This document shows, one piece after another, positions 26,811 through 35,790 of a stretch of 64,000 nucleotides of DNA (position 1 is the first letter of the stretch; every line of letters begins with the position of its first letter). This DNA is from G965216695 sp965216695. GTDB taxonomy: Bacteria; Pseudomonadota; Gammaproteobacteria; Pseudomonadales; Azotimanducaceae. The notes under the pieces were generated by a model. That model was not told where the DNA came from. It saw nothing but the letters and a program-made list of their open reading frames with translations, and did no database searches. Position numbers and translations under genes: made by a program. Location: NCBI GenBank assembly GCA_965216695.1, contig OZ244212.1, forward strand, positions 1-64,000. Direction: 5' to 3'.

Positions 26811-27146
26811 GTGTCGCAGCGACGTCACCTTGTACTGATTCTCACGGAACCCACGCCCGGCAATGAGGCGGAGTTCAACCGGTACTACGAAGACGTTCAC
26901 CTGGACGAAGTCCTGGAAACCACCAACATGACGCGCGCGCAACGCTTCAAGCTGGTCGGGCAGGCCGGTGAGCCCTGTCCGCTACCCTATCTGGCCGTCT
27001 ACGAAACCAATGCCGATTCCGCAGACGACGTGCTCGACAACCTCGCTGCGACGCGCAGAGATCGACAGCAGAGCGACGCGCTCAACCGTCGTACCGGTCG
27101 AGCGTGGGTGTTTGAGGAGATTGGACCGCTGCATACTCTTTTATAA
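26811..27146 (+). CDS. EthD-like dimeric alpha/beta-barrel protein
   Basis: The 111-residue protein starts at GTG 26811, only 3 bases after the P450 stop. It has the ferredoxin-like pattern of the dimeric alpha+beta barrel superfamily: LVLILTEPTPGNEAEFNRYYEDVHLDEVL, then YLAVYETNADSADDVLDNL. EthD-type proteins of unknown biochemical role accompany P450 systems (for example in ether degradation), which fits this context. No membrane segment or cofactor motif is visible. Confidence 0.7.
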   Translation: MSQRRHLVLILTEPTPGNEAEFNRYYEDVHLDEVLETTNMTRAQRFKLVGQAGEPCPLPYLAVYETNADSADDVLDNLAATRRDRQQSDALNRRTGRAWVFEEIGPLHTLL

Positions 27147-27198
27147 ATCAGAGAATTAGAGTTTATTTTTCGAGTATATTCGACACTCCGTTGACGGC

Positions 27199-28440
27199 TC
27201 AGCCACCAGTCGGAATGTCCTTGAATGCGATGCCTTTGTCCGCGCGCATGTCCTCTGGCAACCCCAAAACGCGTTCAGCAATGATGTTTCGCAGGATCTG
27301 ATCCGTGCCGCCCTCGATGCGCACGGCCGGGGAGCGTAACAGCATGGCTTGAAAGCGGGCGGCGCCTTCGGCCCTCTCGGGGTCGTTTAGTACCGCGGAG
27401 AATCCCTGCAGATCCATTGCGAACTTCGCGATGTCTTGCATCATGCCGCCTGCTACGAGCTTGCCGATCGAGTTTTCCGGCCCGGGTGTTTCACCCCTCG
27501 ACAACGCGGTCAGCGCACGCGCCGCCGTGTTCTTCAGCCCCGCGGCCTTCGCGTACCAATCAGCGAGTTTTGCGCGAACCATTGGATTGTCGAGCGCGCG
27601 TTCGTCGCGGTAGGGCAGGGAGAGCACCAGATCGTGCAGCTCCGGAAAGCCGGTCGGAATTCCACCGCCGATCGCCAACCGTTCATTCATCAACGTTGTG
27701 AGCGACACCCGCCATCCGTTGCCGACATCACCCAGGCGCTGATGGTCGGGTATCCGCACGTTGTCGAAATAGACCTCGTTGAATCCACTCTGTCCATTGA
27801 CCTGCTTGATTGGGCGAATGTCCACGCCGGGTGATCGCATGTCGAGGAAGAACATGGTCAATCCCTTGTGTTTCGCCACGCTCGGATCGGTGCGGGTAAT
27901 CAGAATGCCGTAGTCGGAGTGGTGCGCGCCGGATGTCCAGATTTTCTGCCCGTTGATCACCCAGTCGTCGCCATCGCGCTCCGCCCGCGTGCGCAATCCC
28001 GCCAGGTCGGATCCGCTGTGCGGTTCGGAGAACAACTGACACCAGACTTCCTCGCCGCTCGCAAGCTTCGGAAGGTATCGATTCTTGTGCTCGTCGCTGG
28101 CGTACGCCATCAGAGTCGGCGCGCACATACCCTGGCCGATGATGAAGGTTCCACTCAGTTTTGCGTAAACTCCTTCTTCCTGGCTCCAGATCACGCTCTC
28201 CATCGGCGTAGCGCCTCGGCCGCCATACTCGCGCGGCCACATCAGGCAGGCCCACCCGGCGTCCGCTTTCGTCTTCTGCCAGCGTTTTGCGGCGTCCAGC
28301 GGGTCTTCATCGCCGGTATTCAAGCCGCCAAACGTACTGGAGGACAGCGCATCGAAGAGATGCGCCGGCGCGTTGGCGTCGATCCAGGTTCGGGCCTCGG
28401 CGCGAAACGCAGCCTCGGATTCAGTGTCGTTGAAGTCCAT
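27199..28440 (-). CDS. Acyl-CoA dehydrogenase, catalytic-Glu subunit
   Basis: The 413-residue flavoprotein has the usual acyl-CoA dehydrogenase landmarks: QLFSEPHSGSDLAGLRTRAERDGDDWVINGQKIWTSGAH in the FAD-binding middle domain and VRIEGGTDQILRNIIAERVLGLP near the C-terminus, which carries the expected catalytic Glu region. It introduces an alpha,beta double bond in an acyl-CoA. The next gene on the same strand, 12 bases away, encodes a shorter dehydrogenase without that Glu. Such pairs form alpha2beta2 heterotetramers in steroid side-chain catabolism, so I infer a similar complex here. Confidence 0.9.
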   Translation of the reverse strand: MDFNDTESEAAFRAEARTWIDANAPAHLFDALSSSTFGGLNTGDEDPLDAAKRWQKTKADAGWACLMWPREYGGRGATPMESVIWSQEEGVYAKLSGTFIIGQGMCAPTLMAYASDEHKNRYLPKLASGEEVWCQLFSEPHSGSDLAGLRTRAERDGDDWVINGQKIWTSGAHHSDYGILITRTDPSVAKHKGLTMFFLDMRSPGVDIRPIKQVNGQSGFNEVYFDNVRIPDHQRLGDVGNGWRVSLTTLMNERLAIGGGIPTGFPELHDLVLSLPYRDERALDNPMVRAKLADWYAKAAGLKNTAARALTALSRGETPGPENSIGKLVAGGMMQDIAKFAMDLQGFSAVLNDPERAEGAARFQAMLLRSPAVRIEGGTDQILRNIIAERVLGLPEDMRADKGIAFKDIPTGG

Positions 28441-28452
28441 GGTATCGCTCCG

Positions 28453-29556
28453 TCAGGCCGCGACCGCGGGAAGCGCGGCCACGAGTTTGTCTTCCCATTC
28501 AGTAAGTCCGCCGAGCTGCAATGCCAGGTAGTTGGATCGCCTGTAGTACAGGTGACAGTCGAACTCCCAGGTAAATCCCATGCCGCCGTGAACCTGTATG
28601 TTGTCACGCGAGCACAGTTGATAAGCCTGTGTGGCGGAAACGCGGGCCGTTGCCGCGGCAAGCGGAAGTTCCGGCGCGTCCGTTGCGAGTGCCCAAGCGG
28701 CGTAGAAACAGTTGGACTCCGCTAGTTTCAACGCGACGTACATATCCGCCATCATGTGCTTCAGCGCCTGGAACGAGCCGATCGGACGTCCGAATGCGTA
28801 GCGTTCTCGCGCGTAGCCTACAGCCATGTCCAATGCGGCTTGTGCCCCACCGAGTTGCTCGAACGCGAACAGCACGGCGGCGCGGTCGTAGAGGCTTTTC
28901 AATGCGTCGCTCGCATCATTCGCATCAACGGAACCGAGCGGTTCCACTGCTGTTCCATCGAATACGAGCTCCGCGGTATCGCGCGTGGGATCGATGCTCG
29001 CTACCGTCGTTCGCTGGACACTCGAATCGCCCAAATCGGCGATGAACAGACCATCGCGGGTCGCAACGATGGCGGTATCGGCAATGCTGCCGTCGGCCAC
29101 AGCCGTCTTCGCCCCGGTAAGCTTCGAGTCCTGCACGCGGCAGTGCATCGAACGAGGCTCGCGCGGATCGCCGGTTTCGCAGGCTGCAAATGTGCCGATT
29201 CGCTGACCGCTTGCGAAATCCGGTAGCAACGCACTCTGCTGCGATGGCGAACCAAAGCGACTGATCGCTTCGGTTGCGAGATACACGCTCGACGAAAACG
29301 GCACCGGGGCGACATGCGCGCCCAGTTCCTGCGCAACGAGACATAGCGGAAGGTGCCCGGCACCGGCCCCGCCCAGGGCTTCGTCGATCGCAGTTCCAGG
29401 CAACCCCATCTGACAGAGGCTCTCCCATACTGATCGCGCGTAGTTCGCGTCTCCATCCAAAACGCTGCGGACGGTATCCGGTCCGCATTGGTCGCCGAGG
29501 AGCCGGGCGGTCTGATCCTGAATCAGTCTATCTTCTTCGGAGAAATCGAAATTCAA
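28453..29556 (-). CDS. Acyl-CoA dehydrogenase, partner subunit
   Basis: I place the start at TTG 29556 (LNFDFSEEDRLIQDQTARLL), which has AAAGGG seven bases upstream and aligns with family N-termini; the frame upstream runs through the next gene. The 367-residue protein contains the C-terminal helical domain with YAFGRPIGSFQALKHMMADMYV and IQVHGGMGFTWEFDCHLYYRRS. The position that carries the catalytic Glu in short-chain dehydrogenases is not evident. That suggests a structural or FAD-sharing subunit paired with the longer dehydrogenase transcribed just downstream. Confidence 0.85.
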   Translation of the reverse strand: MNFDFSEEDRLIQDQTARLLGDQCGPDTVRSVLDGDANYARSVWESLCQMGLPGTAIDEALGGAGAGHLPLCLVAQELGAHVAPVPFSSSVYLATEAISRFGSPSQQSALLPDFASGQRIGTFAACETGDPREPRSMHCRVQDSKLTGAKTAVADGSIADTAIVATRDGLFIADLGDSSVQRTTVASIDPTRDTAELVFDGTAVEPLGSVDANDASDALKSLYDRAAVLFAFEQLGGAQAALDMAVGYARERYAFGRPIGSFQALKHMMADMYVALKLAESNCFYAAWALATDAPELPLAAATARVSATQAYQLCSRDNIQVHGGMGFTWEFDCHLYYRRSNYLALQLGGLTEWEDKLVAALPAVAA

Positions 29557-29572
29557 TGTGTATCCCTTTGAT

Positions 29573-31699
29573 TTATTTTGGTTTGTTCTGTTTCTTGCTC
29601 GCGCGAGCAGCATCTGCGTGAGCCACGTGGCGTACGTAGTGGCGAAGTGCCTGCAGGTCGGTATCAGCCAAATCCGGAAAGCCCGGCATCCCGCGCGCAT
29701 TGCGGGCACCATCGCGCACGATGGAGCGGAATACCGGTTCCATTTCCGACATCGATACCGCCGACGCCCGGAGATCGGGCGCCATTCCCGCGGCTACCGC
29801 GCCGAAGCCGTGGCACGCGAAGCAGCCTCGGCTCGTGTACACTAACTCGCCAACTTCGGCCAGTTCCAGATCGATCTCGAATCCGGCTTCAACGAGTGGT
29901 TGCGGAAAGTGGCGGGGCGGCTGTACCGGTACCTCGGCCTTGCCGTCGAGGGCGAACGTGAGCAGGCGACGGCGATGCACGCCGTAGGCCCAACCGCTCG
30001 ACTCCGCACCGGAAGAGATTCGGCCGGCATACCCGCCGCCATACCCGACGAGCAGCGCGATGTACTGCGTGCCGTCGATCTTGTAGGTGATGGGAGGCGC
30101 GGAGATTCCGAGACCGGCATCGTAGTGCCATAGCCGGTCGCCGGTCTTTGCATCGTAGGCCGTGAACACGCCGTCTGCATCGCCCTGAAAGACGAGCCCG
30201 CCACCCGTCGCGAGTGTTCCGGCAGCCCAGGCCCTTTCTTGCGGGACCGACCAAACCGCGCGTTGCCGTACCGGATCCCAGGCCTGCAGTGACCCTTCGT
30301 ACGGGCGAGGCTGCGGGCCCCGCGCCCAATCCACACCGGTACCTCCCTCGAACGGAACGGAGCGCCAGGATTCGTCGAAGGCGCTATCGGAGAAGTCTGC
30401 CGATAGATGCAGTGTCGGCAGAAAGACGTACCCCAGGTTTGGGTGAAACGACATAGCATGCCAACTGTGGCCGCCAAACGGCGACGGGGTGATGTTCTCG
30501 AAACCATCCTCGTACCGCGCCCCGGGGCGCTCGACCGGCCGTCCGGTCGCAATGTCGACCCGGCTTGCCCAGTTCACGTCGGTGAACGGCTCGGCGGAGA
30601 TTAAGCGGCCGTCGGCACGGTCAATTACGTAGAAAAAACCGTTCTTCGGCGCGTGCAGAATCGCCTTCACAGGTTTGCGTTCGATCGTCAGATCGGCCAA
30701 CACGATGTCCATGTTGGAATTGAAGTCCCAGGTTTCGCCGGGCGTGGTCTGGTAATGCCAGATGTAATCCCCGGTGTCCGGGTCCAACGCGACGATGGAG
30801 CACAGAAACAGGTTGTCGCCGCCGCCGGGACTGCGGAGCTTGCGGTTCCACGGCGAACCATTGCCGGTGCCGATGTAGACGCGATCAAACTCCGGGTCGT
30901 AGGTGAACCCGTGCCACGCGTTGCCGCCTCCGCCATGCTTCCACCATTCTCCGGTCCACGTGGTCGCGGCCATCATCATGGCTGGAGTTTCGAAGCCGTC
31001 GGCCGGGTTGCCGGGAACGATGTGGAAGCGCCACGCGAGGTCGCCGGTGTCGGCATCGTAAGCGCTGACGTAACCGCGGGTCGGCCCGGCTTCTGTGCCA
31101 CCGTTGCCGATCAGTACCTTACCTTTGAACGCCTTCGGGGCGCCGGTTATGTAGAGGGGTTCGTCGATTCCGTACGTGCGCACCTCCCAGACCCGCTTGC
31201 CATCGTCGAGCGTGAGTGCAATCAGGCGACCGTCCCATGTTGCTAGAAACAGTTTGTCGCCGTAGAGGGCCAGACCGCGACTGTGCACCCAGCCAACGCG
31301 CTTGTGACCCGCGATCGCGCCGGCGACATCGGGGTCGTACTCCCAGCGCAGGCGACCGGAGCGGGCATCGACCGCCCGCACCACGTTCATGGTGCCCGTG
31401 AAGTAAAGCGTGCCGTCGTGTACCAGCGGCGTCGAAACCAGACCCACGTCGTCGGGCAGATCCCGATACCAGCTGACGCTCAGGCCGGAAACGTTTTTCC
31501 GGTGGATGTCGGCGAGCGGCGAAAATCGCTGTTCCGAATGGGTCCGCCCGTACGCGAGCCAATCAGCCGTGCGGCTTGGGTCTGCGAGCGCGCGATCGTC
31601 AATGGACGCGCGCTCCTCGCGTGCTTCTACGAACCCCCCAAACGTGCACAAGGCAAACAACCAGATACCGAGTTTTGACAACGTCGTCTCCCAATTCAT
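29573..31699 (-). CDS. PQQ-dependent quinohemoprotein alcohol dehydrogenase
   Basis: From ATG 31699 the 708-residue protein has a signal peptide (MNWETTLSKLGIWLFALCTFGGFVEA). It has a beta-propeller with repeated W motifs such as ALDPDTGDYIWHYQTTPGETWDFNSNMDIVLADL, and a C-terminal cytochrome c domain with heme site CFACH. It oxidises alcohols in the periplasm with PQQ and passes electrons to the heme. Two oddities: the vicinal Cys pair usual in this family is not at the expected place (VGWVHSRGLAL), and the residue two after the catalytic Asp is Asn (WDFN), which favours a Ca-type over a lanthanide-type site. It precedes the acyl-CoA dehydrogenase pair on the same strand. Confidence 0.88.
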   Translation of the reverse strand: MNWETTLSKLGIWLFALCTFGGFVEAREERASIDDRALADPSRTADWLAYGRTHSEQRFSPLADIHRKNVSGLSVSWYRDLPDDVGLVSTPLVHDGTLYFTGTMNVVRAVDARSGRLRWEYDPDVAGAIAGHKRVGWVHSRGLALYGDKLFLATWDGRLIALTLDDGKRVWEVRTYGIDEPLYITGAPKAFKGKVLIGNGGTEAGPTRGYVSAYDADTGDLAWRFHIVPGNPADGFETPAMMMAATTWTGEWWKHGGGGNAWHGFTYDPEFDRVYIGTGNGSPWNRKLRSPGGGDNLFLCSIVALDPDTGDYIWHYQTTPGETWDFNSNMDIVLADLTIERKPVKAILHAPKNGFFYVIDRADGRLISAEPFTDVNWASRVDIATGRPVERPGARYEDGFENITPSPFGGHSWHAMSFHPNLGYVFLPTLHLSADFSDSAFDESWRSVPFEGGTGVDWARGPQPRPYEGSLQAWDPVRQRAVWSVPQERAWAAGTLATGGGLVFQGDADGVFTAYDAKTGDRLWHYDAGLGISAPPITYKIDGTQYIALLVGYGGGYAGRISSGAESSGWAYGVHRRRLLTFALDGKAEVPVQPPRHFPQPLVEAGFEIDLELAEVGELVYTSRGCFACHGFGAVAAGMAPDLRASAVSMSEMEPVFRSIVRDGARNARGMPGFPDLADTDLQALRHYVRHVAHADAARASKKQNKPK

Positions 31700-31739
31700 T
31701 CGGATTGCTATCGCAACAGGGCGCGAACAGCGTGGGACG

Positions 31740-33080
31740 TCAGCGGCGTCCCTCAAGGTAATCGTTCAATGTTTCATGGAAGAAGCGCACCCGTGTCTCC
31801 TGGCCGGCAAGGTAGGCATCGCGGTAGCCACGTGAATGCAAACCGCGCTGTTGCCCCTCCGCGAGCATCAGATCCTGATAAACGATCTGTCCCTCCAGTT
31901 CAGGGACACCGGCACCGCCGTTGAATTCTCGTTCGATACGCTCAGCTTCCTCCAGCGGCTGCGGGCCGGCCATGATCGATTCGACAACGGATTGGCCTTC
32001 CACCGGATACGCCATACACCAGAGATCGAACGTGCATCGGTTGGGGTCGTCCGGATGCGGCTGCGTTCGAAAGAACAACAGGTTGTCGGGCAGAAACGAC
32101 AGCGTTACGTTCGGGAAAACCACGGTGTGCGGGCTGTCCGTTATCTCCTCGTCGCTCATTCGCGCGTAGTGTTTGTAGCCTCGCTCACGCCAGAGCTTGT
32201 GTTTCTGATCTTTCAGGTCGTACCAACCGCGGTCAACTTTGGTTTCATAATCAGGATACGACTCCGGGTCGATCGCCCAGGCGCGCAGCAGGGCATCAAA
32301 CGGGTGGGGTTCACCTTCGGGTAGCCGGTCGCGTAACGAAGGGCGCATGGGCTGCACGATTCGGGAATGCCCGCCTGGCCACATCTCGTGGCGCGACGTC
32401 CAGTAGTCCTGATCGATCCACGGCGGCACTTGCGGATGGGCCGTGCGCGTGTGGTAGGACTCGGCGAAGTTGTCGGGGGCAAACTTCCAGTTGGCGTTCA
32501 GATGAATGCGCATGTCGAAGACACGCACCAGCGTCTCCATCGGGTAGTTTGCGTACACGTCAGGCAACGGGTGCAGGTAGTCGCGAAGAGCCGGTGCATC
32601 GTTGTCCATGGTGTACCAGACAAACCCGCCCCAGGTGTCGCAGCGGAGTTCGCGCAACCGTGCGGTGTCGCACGGGTCACCTTGTGGATAGTCGTCGCGG
32701 TCGGGTGCGTCGACGAGTCGGCCGTCGCGCCCCCACAACCAGCCGTGGTAAGGGCAATGCAGGCCATCCGTTGCGTGCGCATTGGCCCACGCGAGGCGCA
32801 TGCCTCTATGCCCGCAGGTGTTGTAGAACGCCTTGAGCGAACCGTCGTTCTGTTGCATCACGATGACCGACTCGTGCATGAAGTCGTGCACGATGTAGTT
32901 GCCGGGCTCGACCAGCTCGTTAGTACGGCCGGCCACGTGCCATATGCGAGTCCACATCCGGTCCCATTCGCGTGCGGCGAACGCAGCGTCGTAGTAGCGT
33001 CCGCCGTCGATCGCGTCGCCTCGAAGGTGGCCGGCATCGCGGCCGTTCATTGTCAGCGGGTGGGGCTGGTAGTCGCCCAT
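31740..33080 (-). CDS. Rieske non-heme iron oxygenase, alpha subunit
   Basis: The 446-residue protein carries a Rieske [2Fe-2S] site, Cys89-x-His91 and Cys109-x2-His112 (CGHR...CPYH). The mononuclear iron site is DNFAESYHTRTAH (His210, His215), with the third ligand probably the Asp in RCTFDLWC. It is a ring-hydroxylating or demethylating oxygenase needing a reductase or ferredoxin, which is not encoded nearby. No beta subunit gene is present, so it is probably a homotrimeric type. It is upstream of the PQQ dehydrogenase, 40 bases away in the same direction. Confidence 0.9.
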   Translation of the reverse strand: MGDYQPHPLTMNGRDAGHLRGDAIDGGRYYDAAFAAREWDRMWTRIWHVAGRTNELVEPGNYIVHDFMHESVIVMQQNDGSLKAFYNTCGHRGMRLAWANAHATDGLHCPYHGWLWGRDGRLVDAPDRDDYPQGDPCDTARLRELRCDTWGGFVWYTMDNDAPALRDYLHPLPDVYANYPMETLVRVFDMRIHLNANWKFAPDNFAESYHTRTAHPQVPPWIDQDYWTSRHEMWPGGHSRIVQPMRPSLRDRLPEGEPHPFDALLRAWAIDPESYPDYETKVDRGWYDLKDQKHKLWRERGYKHYARMSDEEITDSPHTVVFPNVTLSFLPDNLLFFRTQPHPDDPNRCTFDLWCMAYPVEGQSVVESIMAGPQPLEEAERIEREFNGGAGVPELEGQIVYQDLMLAEGQQRGLHSRGYRDAYLAGQETRVRFFHETLNDYLEGRR

Positions 33081-33175
33081 GGACAGAGTTCCGGAACGAA
33101 TCCCGATCGACGATAGGTCACGCGCTGGGTGATTTCAACACGAGGGGTGTGGCAACGGGATTCGTGAGCGATCGG

Positions 33176-34399
33176 TCAATCTTCGAAGATGCGGTGAAAG
33201 GTACCTTCGCGGTAGTCGATCACATAGAGCGTGCCGTCGGTTGCAGTGGCGAACGTGCCGATGGAAATGTCCGATGTCAGGAGTTCGTTTAGACGAAAAC
33301 CGGACCCGTCCGGCACCGCGTTCCAGATGCGTCCTGAGATGAAGTCGCCGAAAACGAAGGTGCCCACCAGATCGGGGGCGTCGGCGCCTCGGTAGACGTA
33401 GCCTCCGGTTACCGACTGGCCCAGGGAGTGATCGTATTCCACAACCGGGTCAACGAAATCGGGGTTGCTGCAGGTCGCGCTGATGGCTTCGTTGCAGTGT
33501 GCGCCTTCGCGATCGCGCCAACCGTAGTTTGTCCCAGTAACGACCCGGTTCACCTCTTCCCAATTGTCCTGGCCGACGTCTGCGAGCCATAGATCGTTCG
33601 AAACCGGGTCAAAGTTCCAGCGCCAGGGGTTGCGGAAACCCCAGGCGAAGATCTCGGGGCAGTCGTTGCTTCCAAAGCCGGTTGAGCATAGTGCGTTGCC
33701 GGCGAACGGATTGCCGGATGGGATTGAGTAAGGCGTGCCAGAGTCGACGTCGATCCGAACCATCGCACCAAGCACATTGCGCGTGTTCTGGGCGTTGTCG
33801 CCAGGATCGTTCGCGCCGCCGCCGTCGCCGAACCCGATGTATAGAAACCCGTCCGGTCCGAATGCCAGGTGCCCGCCGTTGTGGTTATTCTGCGGTTGCG
33901 CCACAGAAAGAACGACCGATTCACTATCCGGATCGATCGTTCCGTCCGGGTTGCGAACGAATTCGGCGACTACGGATTCCGGTCCGGGACGCGTATAGCT
34001 CACAAACAACCGTCCGTTGTTTGGATGGTCGGGGTGGAACGCAAATCCAAGCAATCCGCGCTCACCACAACACTCGGTTCGATCGCGAATATCGAGAACG
34101 ACCGACGTTTGGGATACCGTCTGATCGTCGTCGAACGCAACGATGCGGCCGTCCTGCAGCGCAGCGAGCCAAAGCGTCGGTTCGTTCGGCGGTTGATGCG
34201 CGGCTACTGGATTTTCCAGCACGAGGTCGGGAAACGCGCGAGCTACGGTCAGAGCGTTGTTGGATGGATCGTCATTGATCACGACGGTCCCGCCGCCGGA
34301 GTCGAATCGCACGCTGCTGTCACCGCCGCAGCTGACGATCGTGAGCGCGCAGAATGCGCCGACAAGAACCTGTATTGAGCGATTACTGCAGTACTTCAT
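33176..34399 (-). CDS. PQQ-type soluble sugar dehydrogenase-like lipoprotein
   Basis: The 407-residue protein begins with a lipoprotein signal ending TIVSC (cleavage before Cys). The rest resembles the six-bladed soluble glucose dehydrogenase/HHIP fold: ERGLLGFAFHPDHPNNGRLFVSYTRPG, HNGGHLAFGPDGFLYIGFGDGG, GFRNPWRWNFDP, DVGQDNWEEVNRV and NYGWRDREG. Members oxidise sugars or other carbonyl-containing substrates with PQQ and Ca. The substrate is unknown. Along with the quinohemoprotein next door it implies that the cell makes or imports PQQ; no pqq genes are in the window. Confidence 0.85.
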   Translation of the reverse strand: MKYCSNRSIQVLVGAFCALTIVSCGGDSSVRFDSGGGTVVINDDPSNNALTVARAFPDLVLENPVAAHQPPNEPTLWLAALQDGRIVAFDDDQTVSQTSVVLDIRDRTECCGERGLLGFAFHPDHPNNGRLFVSYTRPGPESVVAEFVRNPDGTIDPDSESVVLSVAQPQNNHNGGHLAFGPDGFLYIGFGDGGGANDPGDNAQNTRNVLGAMVRIDVDSGTPYSIPSGNPFAGNALCSTGFGSNDCPEIFAWGFRNPWRWNFDPVSNDLWLADVGQDNWEEVNRVVTGTNYGWRDREGAHCNEAISATCSNPDFVDPVVEYDHSLGQSVTGGYVYRGADAPDLVGTFVFGDFISGRIWNAVPDGSGFRLNELLTSDISIGTFATATDGTLYVIDYREGTFHRIFED

Positions 34400-34465
34400 T
34401 GCAACCGAGCTCGGCCCGAGAACAAGCGTCCTATCGGATCACAAACGGCGCCCGATCACACTCAC

Positions 34466-35746
34466 TTATGTAATCTTGTCGAACTCGATGTCCAGGCGCG
34501 TTAGCCCATGCAACAGTGCGTTGGGTGCAAATTCCGGTTCTACATTCGTGTCCGCAAGACGGAAATTACCGATGCGATCGAATATCACCTGGAAGGCGCC
34601 ATTCATCTCGCGGCGCGCAAGCGCGGCCCCAAGACAGTGGTGAATGCCTTTGCCGAACGCGACGTGATCTTTCAAGTTGCCGCGGGTTATGTCGAAACGT
34701 AGCGCATCAGGAAACCGGTCGTCGTCCTGGTTAGCGGCCGCAAAACGGGCAAAACAAATACTGTTGGCGGGGATCGTCACGCCGTGCAGTTCCACGTCGG
34801 TGGTCGTTCGCCGGAACATGTTGGCTGACGGGCTGCTGATACGCAGAACTTCTTCAACGAACGCGCTGATACGCTCGGGCGACGGATCCTGTTTGATCAA
34901 CGCATACTGATCCGGATTCTGGATCAGCAACCAGATACCTTCCGTGAGGGAGGCGGCAGTGGTTTCATTACCGGCGACCAGAATCTGCGACAGCATCGAC
35001 AAACACTCGGCGTTATCGAGCGGTTTCTCTCCATCGATGCTCGCATTTACGACTTTGGAGAGAATGTCGTCCCGGGGAGCGCTCCGCCGTTCTTCGAGTC
35101 GTTCCACAAAATAGTGCTGGAACTCCACGATATCCCGGGCTGCAGCGAGCATGCCTTCACGATCGAGCTGCTGGCTGAGGTTGCCAATGAACGCCTCGGT
35201 CCATTTGCGCAGCAGCGGTAGATCGTCGAGCGGCACGCCAATCTGCGACGCGATGACCGTCAGCGGCAGCGGAACGCCGAAGTCATTGAGAAACTCACAC
35301 CTTCCGGCATCAATGAAGCGATCCACCAGCTCATTGGAAATCTGCGTAATGTACGGTTCCAGCGCACGAAGGTTGGCGGGCGAGAATGCGCCATCGACAA
35401 ACTTGCGGTACCGGCGTTGCAGCGGTGGGTCCTGGGTCAGCATCGTCGGCACGTTGGGATAGCCCTCGGCCATGATCGCCGCCATCTCCGGATCCGCGGC
35501 TTCAATGGCGCGCGCCTGGGCCGGATCGATCATAACGCTGGAGAAGGTTTTCGGATCGAGCGCCATCGCTACGACGTCTTCGTAGCGCGAAACGAAAAAG
35601 ATCCCGGTGTGCGGATCTTTGAACACGGGTGCTTCCAACTGCAGGCGACGGTTCATGATCGCAGGGCAGCGCAGCATTTCGGGATGCATCGGGTTGATCT
35701 CGTGCAGCGGGCACGAGGCAGGATTCAGTTCGCTCGATTCAGACAT
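34466..35746 (-). CDS. Cytochrome P450
   Basis: The 426-residue soluble P450 has I-helix LVAGNETTAASLTEG, K-helix EEVLRISSP and heme loop FGKGIHHCLGAALARREM with Cys371. There is Asn at the position often occupied by the acidic residue of AG(D/E)T. Its N-terminus (CPLHEINPMHPEMLRCPAIM) lacks a membrane anchor. It forms a reverse-strand group with an LLM oxidoreductase and a CaiB-type CoA-transferase upstream, suggesting a joint degradative pathway. Substrate not deducible. Confidence 0.9.
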   Translation of the reverse strand: MSESSELNPASCPLHEINPMHPEMLRCPAIMNRRLQLEAPVFKDPHTGIFFVSRYEDVVAMALDPKTFSSVMIDPAQARAIEAADPEMAAIMAEGYPNVPTMLTQDPPLQRRYRKFVDGAFSPANLRALEPYITQISNELVDRFIDAGRCEFLNDFGVPLPLTVIASQIGVPLDDLPLLRKWTEAFIGNLSQQLDREGMLAAARDIVEFQHYFVERLEERRSAPRDDILSKVVNASIDGEKPLDNAECLSMLSQILVAGNETTAASLTEGIWLLIQNPDQYALIKQDPSPERISAFVEEVLRISSPSANMFRRTTTDVELHGVTIPANSICFARFAAANQDDDRFPDALRFDITRGNLKDHVAFGKGIHHCLGAALARREMNGAFQVIFDRIGNFRLADTNVEPEFAPNALLHGLTRLDIEFDKIT

Positions 35747-35790
35747 GTTGATTTCTCGTGTCAGGGTTGACGTGCTGTCTCGCAGTCATT

